Part shown: in pieces, positions 50,866 through 62,619 of the stretch
Numbering within the stretch: the first letter of the stretch is position 1
How the letters are laid out: the number at the start of each line of letters is the position of its first letter
NCBI GenBank assembly: GCA_958450365.1
Contig: CAUEEP010000743.1
Coordinates: 7,743,501 to 7,807,500, forward strand
Reading direction: 5' to 3'
DNA: 64,000 nt
Source: Mesorhabditis belari
Taxonomy: Eukaryota > Nematoda > Chromadorea > Rhabditida > Rhabditidae
Notes under the pieces: model-generated
Seen by the model: only the letters and a program-made list of their open reading frames with translations
Databases searched by the model: none
What the model was told of the DNA's origin: nothing
Position numbers and translations under genes: made by a program

Positions 50866-52430
50866 TTACTTTGCTTCGGCGTCTTTCTTGGCATCCTAAA
50901 AAGCATAATATACTTTAATTTAGCTTTTTCAAAAAAATTCGCGATATTAGGTTGGCCGCTAAGTCTTTGGGCACTTTTTTTCTACTAGCGTTTATAAATG
51001 CTAAATTCACCAATTGATCTACAATTGGCTCTAAATTGAAAATATTTATTATTCATTTTTTTATCTTTTTAAGACAATTTAGATCCATTTCGAAGCAAAT
51101 TTGAGCGCAAAAACTCGCTTTTCGTAAAAAAATCTCTACGAAGAAATTTGCTGAATCAATTTCTCTGAAAATTTGGCTATATACCTAACTTTTTGCGCTC
51201 TATCATTTATCTATTGACAGCACCATAGATTTTTGTGGATCAAGCGCTTAAACTGTGTCTTCGGGTTGCCGGCTTTTTTGACTACCCAACTTCGCACCCC
51301 ATAAAAACCAGAGACAAAACATTTTCATAAAATTTGAACACTATTTTGTAGAAAAATAGTAGCCCTTTCTAATTGAGGAAACCGTAGGTCAATCGGTGAA
51401 TTGGTTATTTCTAAATATTAGATTGGCAACTTGGTATGAACTTGAAATTTGGTACACTTTTTCGTATTTTCCTTAGAACAGATTTAATACGCTAATTGAA
51501 TTAGACTTCTCTAAATAAAAGTTATATATTATCTAATTTAAGACATGCTTAAGCAAATTTGGGTGACTTTTGAAACGAATTTGAGCAGAAATTCAGTTTT
51601 TCGGAAAATTCTTCAAATGGAACTATAACAAAAACGTTTGATTATATCTAGCTGAAAATTTGGCTATTTATCTAACTTGTTATGCTCTCTCTTTTTTTTA
51701 TTGGCACTAAAATCTGGAAGAAAGTGTTCAAATCGTTTCATCGAGTGTTCATCATTTTTGGTTCCTCAACTTCTTGTCCCCTAGAAACCTGCAAAACCGA
51801 AACATTCTAAATCTGTCAAAAGCCTACTTTAAAGAAAAAATGGGCCTTTTTATTGGTAAAAACTGCAGATTAATTGGTGCACTAGTTATTTCTTGCAATT
51901 GCAAACTTGCAAAAATTGCAATGAATAAGTGCACCAACTTCCAAGTTACCAATCTAATAGCTTTCCAAACAAAATGTCCAAAGACTTTTCGGCCAACCTA
52001 ATATCTACTCCAATGAAAACATAAATATGTATACCTTTGCCATTGTCCTTTTTTCATTTGCCGCTTGCATTGCTCTCATTTTCGCAATTGTGGCCTCACG
52101 TGGTAAAATCCTAAAGCAACAAATTAATGCTCTAACCAACCATTAACTAAGGTATCAATTTGTAAAACGCTCACTTGTTATACGTCAAGGTTACACTGAA
52201 CTTTGTTTCGGGGACCTTAGCGATATTCTTGATGATATATCCTCGTTCATAAATACTGAATCTAAAATACTAGCTATATAAAGCAAATGAAAGCTCAAAA
52301 CCCACCGTTCATTGAGACTGATGTGTCGTCCATTATACCGATCCACTTGCTTCGGCAAATTCGGAGCCATTTTGGATAGAAGTTCAAAACCCTTCACAGG
52401 CTCAATTGAATAAACGTACTTGTCCGACAT
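50866..52430 (-). CDS. unrecognised 105-aa basic protein
   Basis: Four exons in phase: 52430-52306, about 52262-52177, about 52110-52036 and about 50896-50866 (TAA). It starts MSDKYVYSIEPVKGFELLSK, continues YNGRHISLNERFSIYERGYI, VPETKFSVTLTYNKILPREA, and ends with a charged helix (AANEKRTMAKDAKKDAEAK). No signal peptide or membrane helix. Size and charge would suit a small mitochondrial or ribonucleoprotein subunit, but I do not recognise it. The last intron (about 1.14 kb) is filled by a 1055-bp mariner-type element; without it the intron would be the usual length. It lies upstream of PRP16 on the same strand. Confidence 0.7.
50947..52001. mobile_element. mariner-type element, non-autonomous
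   Basis: A 1055-bp element flanked by TA; ends TTAGGTTGGCCGCTAAGTCT and inverse AGACTTTTCGGCCAACCTAA. Length is near that of an intact mariner, yet I find no transposase motif, and the two halves resemble each other weakly (CGCTCTATCATTT and TGCTCTCTCTTTT; AAATTTGGCTAT in both). Intronic in the 105-aa gene. Confidence 0.85.
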
Positions 52431-52873
52431 CTAAAATTGTTAAATGAACAATAAATGAAAAATTAACGAAGAAAAGGAACAACAACAAGGTCAAAACTAT
52501 GAAATTTACCCGACCTACGACGTGTAACGACAGAATCTACCATATACAAATGTAAAAGACAAATGTCTGTCTGTCTGTTCATCCGTCACACGCACTTTTC
52601 TCAGCACCCAGATCGAATTCTCGAATTCTGCTGCCTCACGTTGAAGGTATTTTTACATGACGTTAATCGCGCCTCGCGCCCTTTAACTTTAGAGATCAAA
52701 CTATGGGCCAGCCCTAAACATCCAGCCAGAAAAAAACCGCCTAATGCCTGATAAACGAATAAACGCTTAATACATTGCAATGATTTAAGATATTCAGTCG
52801 ATTAGCTCAAATTTCAAATTCATTTGCAAAATTACTACATAAAACGGAATTTACAATAGACCAAGCACATTGA

Positions 52874-53245
52874 GGGTGGGACAAATGCTACCTTTTTTTG
52901 CGCACCTGGACATTTGCGCACCTTTTTTTTGCTGGAAAAGGCCTTAGGAAAGGTCGTAGTGCTTCAAAAATGTTTTCGTAGAAGGGAATCGTATGCGTAG
53001 ATTCAGAATTTCGACAAATCAGACCTCGCTGACACGTCAAATTTGGGCTAAAAGGCAAAAACTACGCAACTTAACGCTTTTCCGCAGTTTTTGCCCTTTA
53101 GCCCAAATTTGACGTGTCAGCGAGGTCTGATTTGTCGAAATTCGGAATCTACGCATACGATTCCCTTATATGGAAATATTTTCGAAGCTATACGACCTTG
53201 CCTAAGGCCTTTTCCAGCAAAAAAAGGTCGCATTTGTCCCACCCC
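52874..53245. mobile_element. long palindromic (foldback) element
   Basis: Ends GGGTGGGACAAATG and inverse CATTTGTCCCACCC. Long inner arms (TTTCGACAAATCAGACCTCG to CAAAAACT and inverse) meet near 53070. No coding capacity. It separates the lectin gene from the 105-aa gene. Confidence 0.9.
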
Positions 53246-53505
53246 CATGCATTTCGCAAAAAGTTTAACACTAAAAATCCAAACAATTTTGGTTTTGTAA
53301 CATTGTAAATCAAAATAAAAATCGTTATCGACTTTTATCAACACCGTTTGCGTTTCTTTTTTGCGGTAAATGTGCAGATGTTAATTAAATATGGTAACGC
53401 GTTTTCGAATTTTCCCGCCAATCTCTACTCAAAAGTCGGTTCGTGACACTGTCGGTTACTGTTCTTTGGTGTTGGGCGCCACAAAAAAAATCGATCAAAG
53501 AAAAT

Positions 53506-54778
53506 TTAATCAATGACATAAGGTGGCGCTTTGCAAACGAAATCGGGGAGTTTCTCGTTGATCCGATCAAATCCATACATCGTCCACACTCCATCCCCAC
53601 AGCCATTGCACGATGGTGGGAAAGCATTCATCTGAATTTATCTTCAACTTGTTTTATTGTTTTTTCTCTACAGTCAATAGACTGAGCCCACCACCCGTGC
53701 AAATCATTTGCGAGTAATTGTTCGGTGACTGATCATACCATCCGGCAGTATGATTCTCTTAATGGTGGTCGTGTCTTTCCTTTTTTAGTTTACCATACTT
53801 GCTTGATCCCAGGTTCCCCCAAGCATTGTCAAGCCAGCATACCAATTGCCGACTTTTTTACATTCAGGAGTCCAAACAAGACCTAAAAACCTCCCGAATT
53901 TGCTATTGCAGTAAATATTATACGAAGTTATGTTCAAGTCCTACTATATAGTCCTACTACTACTACTACTATTCAAGTCCTAACCTACCTATTATAAATT
54001 TCAAAAATTACTTTTAATGAAGGCATTTTCTTGATCACTGTGCACGGAAGTGACTGAGCCTGAATAAGAACCACAAAAACCGAGGGCTTGTTGGAAGGAT
54101 GAGTTTTGTCCATGCTTTACGAAAAGAAAATATTGGAAAAGTGAGACTCGCTTACGTAATAACACATTTCGGTCACATTGTAGTAGACCCATCCTGGTTT
54201 ACAAGGTAATAACCGACAGATATATGGGGTGATTGTCGAACAATCTTGGGTGTACCAGGATCGATCAAGAATATCCAAATAGACACAGTCTTTGGATTTC
54301 GGCTCACCTAATGACGCTAGGTGACTCTGATTTAATTTCAAAGCTACCAGAGCCCCATTTGAAATAAGAGGCCGTAGTATTGTCTGTCCAAATCCAATTT
54401 CCATCGTCACCTCTATGAAGGCCAATCCATGCTCGAGAGCTACGCATATCTAGGTCATCACACAGAGATACCCGCAGATCGCTTCTATACTAAACCTTGA
54501 TCTGCATATTCGGCTAATAGACCATTTTCAAATGCATTGTGCATTGATACTAGATGTCCTTGCGTAGCATTGCACGCTCTTTCAGCTGCTTGGAAATTGG
54601 CAGCTAAAGTTTTGCTTTTTTGAGAAAACTTTCAAAAAAGACCATCGTCAATGAACACATAGCAAGAGTCGAATTCAGTAATATAGGCCGCACTTGAGGG
54701 ACAAGGATTGTTTGCCGCAGTGGCATATTTTGTTTCTAGAGTTAAAAGTAAAAATAATAAACTACGCATGGAAACCAT
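53506..54778 (-). CDS. secreted C-type lectin with two CTLDs
   Basis: Nematode clec-type protein, probably secreted. Start MVSMRSLLFLLLTLETKYAT (signal peptide) at 54778. First domain: SSAAYITEFDSCYVFID, AERACNATQGHLVSMHNAFE, AWIGLHRGDDGNWIWTDN, then KWGSGEPKSKDCVYLDI and STITPYICR. The EPN-type sugar/calcium motif is EPK here and the WND motif is not seen, so calcium-dependent sugar binding is doubtful. Second domain: GWVYYNVTEMCYYHG, ALGFCGSYSGSVTSVHSDQE, NWYAGLTMLGGTWDQ, and a last exon with CNGCGDGVWTMYGFDR ending DFVCKAPPYVID (TAA at 53506). A 40-nt intron (GTAGC...ATTAG near 54330) is needed to keep the WGSG|EPK frame. Splicing of the last two exons is the least sure part. Confidence 0.8.
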
Positions 54779-55499
54779 GACTGAAAACTCTAGTTGAAGA
54801 CTCAAAGCTGATCAACGCCTGGTTTATGCCCCAATTTTTCAAATCATAAGCTGCTTTTTCCTGAGCAAAGACTGTAAAAATTTTATTGATTAGAAAGTCA
54901 AATCGAGTCGAATGAAATGGCAAAGAATCCAGAGCAAGGGCGAGATGAGATAAGATTCACAAAGAAAAAAAATGCTAAAGAAAAAACTAGCTTTTAACTG
55001 AAAACCTTTTGAACGACAAAATTTTGTTAAGAACTAAAAGCCACTACTTGACTAGTCGACTAAAATTGGTCGGCTTTGATAATGTAAAATGATGAAAGTT
55101 TGTGCATGAGAAAAACAAAAATAGAATTTCACAAGACATTAAGAGTAACACAACCATGAATAAACGTATCTCGAAAGTCGAACAACCTTTGACCTATACT
55201 TTGGTGTGCATTGTGTAAATATAGAGCACGGCTCGTGAGAGTTATGTACAAAAAACAAGGTTGAACTTAGCAAAAAAAATAGGCAAGACATAAACTCCAA
55301 AATATAAAATAGAAATCTATTTGGTGACATGTTTGCTTCAACGAGGTTAAGAACAGAGATTTCAAATTAGCGAACATGTTAATAGAAATTTGCCAACGTC
55401 AAAAAGGTTTCTTTTTACTTTAGGGTCATAAAAAGTTAATACCTGAATAAATGGAATGAACACCGGAACGTATAACCATCGTTTAATGAGCTGAATTCG
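54779..55499. other. intergenic spacer
   Basis: AT-rich DNA between the bZIP stop and the lectin start; nothing recognised beyond possible 3' UTR of the bZIP gene. Confidence 0.4.
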
Positions 55500-58275
55500 C
55501 TATATTTTTCGTTTCAAGCCTCCCATTGCTGCTTGCATCAAGTTTTGTTGATGAAGGAACCCAGGGTCTGTCTAAAATAGTTTTCTTGATACAATGTATA
55601 CGTGAGAAACTTTGTTGGAAAAACTGGTTCTGTAAAAAACTTACGCCAATTCCAAGCTCAGAACTCATCGGGAGGCCATGTAAGCAAACACAACGTGCTT
55701 CTCGTTCTTTTAATACGGCCGTGACGCGCTCGAGTTCCCGTCTCAGAACTTGATTTTGAGTCTAAATTTTTTAATAACTTCCTACTAAACAAACATTAGT
55801 ACCGCAAGTTGGCCTTTTTCCTGTTCAAGTATGTGAACGCGACCAATCATATCATCGTGTTCCTCCTTCTTTCGTTTCCTAAAGTAGCATATAAACGGGC
55901 TATCGTGTCAAACGAAAAAAGCAAATTTTTTATTATATTCAACTATGTTGCAAACCGATATCGAACAGCAGCAGCTTTATTTCTCTCAAGAATCGTGAGG
56001 CGTCGTTCGTCCGGGGGCATATCGGCAGTAGTTGTTCGACCACGTCCTCGTCCACGCCCGGGTGTTCCACTCGCAGTCATCGAGGTGCCATGCAACGACC
56101 CACAACTTGATGAAACTTCAGATTCGTTACTAAACCAATTCAAAATGATAAATTAGACTCAAGAAGTGCACCTTCTTGGGTTGTGATCGAATCCATTGCT
56201 CACACCCGGTCCATAGTCGTCGTAAAAATCGGAACGCTAGATACAAAGTTTTTCCTGAAAAACCAAAAACGCGTACCGGAGTGACTTGGGGCGTTTTATT
56301 TGAGCTGCCGCCTCCAGGAGGCACCAGTGCAGGCTTCACATCGCGTGGATCCCATGAAGCAGGGTCAACGCTTAAAGCCTGCAGTAGTCCACCATTCATC
56401 CCAATTAGTGCATTGGAAGCCTGAAACTGAAATTAAATATTTTAAAAACATCATAACATACCTGAACTGCAGCAGTGACAGCAGAAGCAAGATCAGATTG
56501 GGGTGAACGGAGTTGGCTATTTGACAGACTAAAAGAATAAATGATGTATCAGGCGTCTTACTGATTACTTAACAACAACAAAATTATTACTCATTAAAAG
56601 CAAGATTGCGAGGAGATAGTTGTGGGCTTGCCGACGAAATAGCAACAATTGGTGGCGCCAAATTGACCCCGCTAGTAGAAGCAACGGCAGAAGCAAGTGC
56701 AGCAGCTATCTGAAAATCAGATTTCTGAAAGTATGAAGTCAATTGACGATCAAAAGAAATAAAAAATAAACACCTGTGCCGGCGAGTTCACTTGTGGTAT
56801 TGTAACGGGAACTCCCAAAACTCCCGCCGAGTTTGGAGCTGATCCAGCTGGAGTCAAAGAGTTTAAAATGTTTGCCGTACTCCTAAAATTAAAATGGCTA
56901 AGCTTTCCCAGAGGACAAACGGTGTTAGAAGATGATTGAACAGATGAAGGCGATCAGAGTGCATATCGAGAACCGCATTTAATACATCAGCTGTCCGTGG
57001 GGCATTTGAGCAATCCATCGACGGCTGTGTTGATAGCCCTCCTTGTTCTTTGAACTTAAAGCTTTTATATAAATTCAGTTTAATCCAAAATAATTCTACA
57101 TGTTGAAAGAGCTTTGAAAAATCTGCAGTCTTCAAGTCGCCAACATCTCCATTCGATATTGTAGGAAGGAGCGAGATATTGGTAAAGATTCCAGGAGATT
57201 TTAAAATGGTGGAAACTAAAAGAGTTTGAGTAAGTAACATTTGAAGCTTTTAATCCTAGGTAAATGCGATAGTAGTTAGTTTTTCTACTCGTTTTATAGA
57301 TTTTCGATTTCGTTAGTACTTCCAATACGTTCATACTTTTTTTACATCTATTGTCTACATCCTTGTATCGAAATAATTTTTTACCAATGTCCGTAAACGT
57401 ACGAAATTGTTAAATACATTTGAAGTGAAAAAGTTGGTAATTTAAAGATTTGAGGAAATTAGCAATTCAAGCCTGTTGCCCTGACTACAAATGTTTACCA
57501 AAACCAAGTCATTCATCCTTTTAAAAGTTATACATATCTGACCAGTAAACAAAGCCCTAAGAGTATAAATTCAATTTTTTTTAGAAAAGCAAAATCTTAC
57601 TAACCACTTGGGGTATCTATTGAGATCTTTGGTACAAGTCCCTTTTCTTCCAACTCCCGTTGCGAAGTGCCAGTAGAGCCGAGCCTAAAAAATCTTGTTT
57701 TCCGGAATATCAAATGCACAAACATTCTGTTCGCTTCTTTGAATTTCAATTCAAAGGGATTTACGGCGAGGCATTTTTGCATCAATTCGGCCGTATTAGG
57801 AAAATCTAAAAATCTAATCTAATATACTGTGAGAAATTCTTACCGCCTAATGTTGGCGTGACAAGCATGTTTTGAGGAGTTCTGAGGGCATCCACAGTGC
57901 TGTTACTCGCACCAACTATGACTTTCTAAAATGAAAATTTGCTTGAAAAATTTAAATAGTCTTTTTTAAATCCAAAACTACTTGCATCAAAAACGGATTT
58001 ACCTCGTTAACCTTTTTGGTGTTTTCCGTGGATGACGTTGGACTAACTGTAGTCGACATTACAGCAGCTAGCTGAGGTGAAAGCACCAAAGCTGGCGGCG
58101 ACGATAGGGTTGAAGAGCCTGAATAAATAATTTTGTTCCAACTCTTTGAGATGGTGATACCTGATGAAGAGGAAACGGAAGGAGACGGGGTAAGCCCCAA
58201 CGGCACCGCCGAAGGCCCGTTAGCAAAAACGGGTAGAATCTGTGATTTAAGCGAAATAGTTGACAAACAACTCAT
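55500..58275 (-). CDS. atf-7: bZIP transcription factor, ATF2/ATF-7-like
   Basis: Nuclear CREB/ATF-type regulator; in C. elegans ATF-7 acts under the p38 MAP kinase PMK-1 in immunity. Start MSCLSTISLKSQILPVFANG at 58275. Ser/Thr/Pro-rich exons follow, with KKVNE, then NTAELMQKCLAVNPFELKFK (the NPFE motif typical of ATF2 relatives), several SP/TP sites, and an Ala/Ser-rich middle. The basic region is RRLTILERNKAAAVRYR then KRKKEEHDD, followed by a leucine zipper (MIGRVHILEQEKGQLAVL, QNQVLRRELERVTAVLKERE) and a tail ending AAMGGLKRKI (TAG at 55500). Placement in the ATF2/ATF-7 branch rests on the NPFE motif and basic region. It starts 321 bp after the CCT5 stop on the same strand. About 12 exons; the N-terminal exon joins were not all checked. 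Confidence 0.8.
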
Positions 58276-58595
58276 TTAGAAATTCGACCAAAATGACTAC
58301 CGCTCAAACGGTGCTCAAAAACAACTAAGATAAATGACGCTTTATTTAGGAAATAAACCAAAAACAATTAGAGTTCAACAAGCGGACAATAACAAATGCC
58401 AGAAAACAGATAACATCAATCGGTAATTTATAAAGCACTTGTTGAGATTACTTGATGCAGCAAATTGTGTAAAATAGCTTGGAATTTTAAAATGAATTCT
58501 TTAAATTGGCACATAGCAAAATTAGGAAGAAAGGTTTTGTCAAAGAACTGACTTAAAGTACAACAAAAAGCACCAAACGAAATGTGTCGTTACTT

Positions 58596-61500
58596 TTACA
58601 TTCCTCCATTTTCATCATCCGGGACTCGAACATCATCAATTTTGAGAATCATGCGAACAACCTTAAAATAAACAAATTAACCTCATAATCTCCTCGTCTT
58701 TTAAAAATTAGATCTTGAAATTTAATTAATTAACTTGAAATTGCTGACAATTCAGTTTTTCATCCCATTTTTATATTGATCAAATACAAATAATATTTTT
58801 TAGGAATCAACAAAGTCTTCAAATGAATAGTTTTCTAAAACATCTAGGGATGTCGAGAGATGAATGCGTTGTTAGAAACTAAAGGAAATAATCAATTTTA
58901 TCCAATTTCCTGTAATCAAGTCATCAAGATCATCACTGAGGATGTTGCTCGCTCAAGAAAAGATGAAAGCTTTTTAGCTCAAGTTGAGATTTGAAATATG
59001 ACTGTAGTCTGTAAAAACAATTTCATGAAAGGGATGAAATCGGCTTAGCACTCTCAGTAATCGGTGGCGTGGGCAACCAACCAACCAACCCACGACTTCG
59101 AATAAAAGAAAGAACAAGAGATTATCTTGCAAAATTGAAACGAGGATGTCTATAAGGCAAAAATCAATATAAGCAAATTAGGAAACGTAGAGCAGCACGA
59201 AAAATTCAAGCTCTTTCCCGATCAGCTGATAACGAGAAGCCATTCACAAAACTTTATAGATAAAACGATTCAGGCAAAAATTTCAGCTAATCAGTTCAAA
59301 GCATTTATGCTTTTTGTTAATCTAGTAGAGATAACCTATTCCAATGTTGTTTGCCCGGGATATGATTTGGGCCAAATTTCTCAAAGTAAAATTTACCTGC
59401 GTAGCCAAGCTGATTTGCTCCTTTTTGCTCAGAAGGGTTTCAATAACCTAAATTAAAGGCTAGTTATTTGAATATTTTTTTAACCTTTTGTGTTTTCATA
59501 TCGTTAGTGCCTTTGAAAAGACAATCAATGCCAAGTCTTGGATTTGCTTTTGCAAGCTGTTCGGCTTTTAAGCTGGAAAGAGCCTCAATTGGTGCCAGTC
59601 CAGAATTCTCGGCGAGAGCCATTGGAATTTGTTCAAGTGCGTCAGCAAAGGCACGGAAAGCATACTGTTCAACGCCATGAATCTAAAAAATGTGTATGAT
59701 TTTGTAGGATAAAAGTGGGTCCCACCTTACTAGCCGCCCTAGCGACAACGAGCGCACAGGCTGTCTCTGCTGCTCCTCCACCATACACAATCCGATTATC
59801 CTTCACAAGATTGCGAATGACGCACATGGCATCATGCAAAGAACGCTTAGCCTCTTCAATGATCTAAACCAAATCAGTATATCATTTAAAAATATGTCTT
59901 ACCATTTTATTGCCTCCACGAATGAAAATCGTAACCGCTCTATTATTTGGGCATTCCTAAATTATTAAGTGTATTAAGTATGTTAAGTTATTCCTAAATT
60001 ATTAACCCAGCAGTTAAATTAAAAACCTGGATCGAAAGCATTCTGTCTCTAGCGGTTCCAAAAACAATCTCTTTGACAACTCCTGCCTTACCAAGCTTCT
60101 CAGGGGTCAATTCGGCAAATCTAGATGAGTGGTGTAATTAAGTGATTAATGGAAAGAAATACCTTGGCACAATGCGTCCATTGGTAGCGATAGCCAAAAG
60201 TTCGATTTCAGGACCACCGACCCAGCGCACAGCAGGCAATTCGTAGTGATGTAGCAAATGATTTGCTTCATCGTCAAAACCCCATTGACAAAGAACCAAA
60301 GAGGCTCCAGTATCTTTCACCTAGAATGATTTCTTGATGAAAAGATTTCAAAAATATTTTGTTTTGTCATTGGTCAAAAAAATTTTTTTAGAGTTTTTTC
60401 ACGTAATTATTAGTCTCCTGTTCTGAAAAAGAAAGCAATAACCACCTGTTTGATCATTGTTTCAAAAGTTTCTCGCTCATATTGTCGAAGAGCAGCAAAG
60501 TCCTCAGCAGAGGTGATGTCCAACTTATGCTTGGTCTTTGGCTTTGGTGGCTCGAATGGACAAGTAAGAATTGCGATCTAAAAATAAACATTAAAAATAA
60601 AGTACTATTGTCAACCTTAGCATCCTTGATTTCTTTAGGCATTTGCGGATGGGACATCGTCTTGTCAATAACGATTCCTTTTACGAAGATCGAGTCTTCA
60701 AGCTTTCCTCCAACCTAAAGAAAAATTTCATACTGGTCTATTAACTATAAGCTTACCTTTCCATCAACTTTGATCAACTCGAAATTCACATCCTTTGTTG
60801 AAATATCGGCTACTGATAAAACAGCATCAACAGCAATCTCAGCAAAATGGCGGATTGAGCGGTTAACACTGAAAAAGGACGAACTGACAAAGAATAAATA
60901 TTTTCTATGTAATTAAATGTGCATGTAAAATTAAATATTGTCTATGTATTATTCGCTTTCAAAAATGACAACAAACGCACATCTTCGAGCCCAGCGACGT
61001 TTCAGCGGTTTCAATCAGCCGTTCTCTATCTTCAACAGGAAAGGGGTCAGCAATCTTCTCAAGAGTTGCGAGCGCCTAACAATCAAAACAATGTTATTTT
61101 CAATATATCCCTACCTTCTTGCACGCAAGATCAAACCCATCCGCAATTTTTAATGGATGAATACCACGATCCAAAAGACGTTCCGCTTCCTCAAGCAGGG
61201 CCCCAGCGAGTACTAAATTTAGAATGTTCTTCGAAACTATTTCTTAGTTAAAAGTGACAAAGGCTAACAATTGTACGACGAAGAGTAAGCATTGTGAATT
61301 AAGAGCTAAATTTCACAACACAGGCGTCTTTAAATTGTGTCGGGGTTGCGTAGCTACCTCAAAAGGGGTAGACATAAAAAAGAACTGCCAAAGCAAAGTT
61401 TTTATAGTCGCTTCGCATCGACAAGCATATAAATGGACAAGGTTTAGAAAGAAAATTTAATTTATCCATTAGAATAGGTATTTGTGATCAAAAATTTTTT

Positions 61501-62507
61501 AATCAAAACCCATAAATTGCTTTAAAAATGTATAATCACTTTTCCATAAAATATAGCAATAAGGGCCGAGAAAAATATCTGCATTTATTCTCGATTAGAA
61601 ATAGCACCTGGAGCATTCCAATGTTTTTTTTATTGATTGGTTCAATCGTGAGCACATTTTCACTAACCTTTTTAAAAAAGAAAACGGCAGCACGATGGAA
61701 AGGGCAGAGGTGGCAGCGGGAAAGGAAAGTGGAGCGGGGAGACGAGAAAAGGGGGAAGGGGCAGGCCCCGGGCAAAGGGGCAACGGGGCTGAACGGACCT
61801 CGACTCTGGGGCCGCCGTGGACCTCGGCGCAAAAAATGGGAGAGCATGGAAAAGTAAGGAGTAGGGAAAAGTGAGAGAATTAGAGAAAACGACGTCCCAG
61901 TCATCCCGCTCACGAGGCAACAAGAACAAGTGAAAAGAAGTGAGTGAAAGGGATAAGAGTAAGAGCCGCGGAGGGCAAACACCATGTTTCGCCGGAAATT
62001 TTCGAAATTAATGAAATTTTTTGCGCAAAGCCATGGGGATAAAACGCACCGACTACTCCAGTGGTACCGTCGCCAATTTCTGCATCTTGTGACTTGCTGA
62101 GTTCCACCTAAAATATTAAAGCTAAAAATAAATTAAAATGTGTGTACCATAAGTTTAGCAACATGATGCTGAACGTCCATCTTGTCCATAATCGTAGCTC
62201 CATCATTGGTGATTGTGACCTCCCCATCTGGAGAAACCTGAAAACAATAAGCAATTACAAATAAAGTCGAACCAGCCCACCATTAATTTATCCAGTCCAC
62301 GTGGTCCCAACGAAGTACGAAGCGTATTTGACACCGTGCGAACGGCCAAAATATGACTCTAAATTAACTGATTTAGCACTTAAAACGCGAACATTTTTTA
62401 ACCTTGAGAGCATCTAGTCCCGTCAAACGTTTTTGCTTGTCCTGCTCTCGCGTGACAATGAATGGCTGTCCGAATTCATCGAATACTAGATGGCCGGTTG
62501 CAGTCAT
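58596..62507 (-). CDS. cct-5: chaperonin TRiC/CCT subunit epsilon
   Basis: Subunit of the eukaryotic cytosolic chaperonin that folds actin, tubulin and others. Start [20 protein letters not shown] at 62507, behind a TTATTTTACAG acceptor. Motifs: [20 protein letters not shown] then NDGATI, the ATPase signature GDGTTGVV ([13 protein letters not shown], 62.06 kb), [20 protein letters not shown], the apical part (60.7-60.1 kb), [20 protein letters not shown] region (59.75 kb), [20 protein letters not shown], and the conserved C-terminus [20 protein letters not shown] then ILKIDD and NGGM (TAA at 58596). One intron (about 62.05-61.21 kb) is long and holds a GC-rich block. The start lies 112 bp after the MTG1 stop, consistent with a two-gene operon. 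Assignment is firm. Confidence 0.95.
61680..61920. other. GC-rich purine block in CCT5 intron
   Basis: Purine-rich, GC-rich DNA (AAAGGGGGAAGGGGCAGGCC, GACCTCGACTCTGGGGCCGC) unlike the AT-rich intron around it. It resembles the block near 180-240 in character (GAGGGACCTC). Probably a dispersed repeat; no coding evidence. Confidence 0.4.
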
Positions 62508-62619
62508 CTCACAGCTATTACCTGTAAAATAAATCGTACAGAACTTTCATAAACCGTAAATAAAAAGAAAGGAAATAGAAAAAAGAAAGTCATACAAAAC
62601 AAAATCACATTGAACAAGA

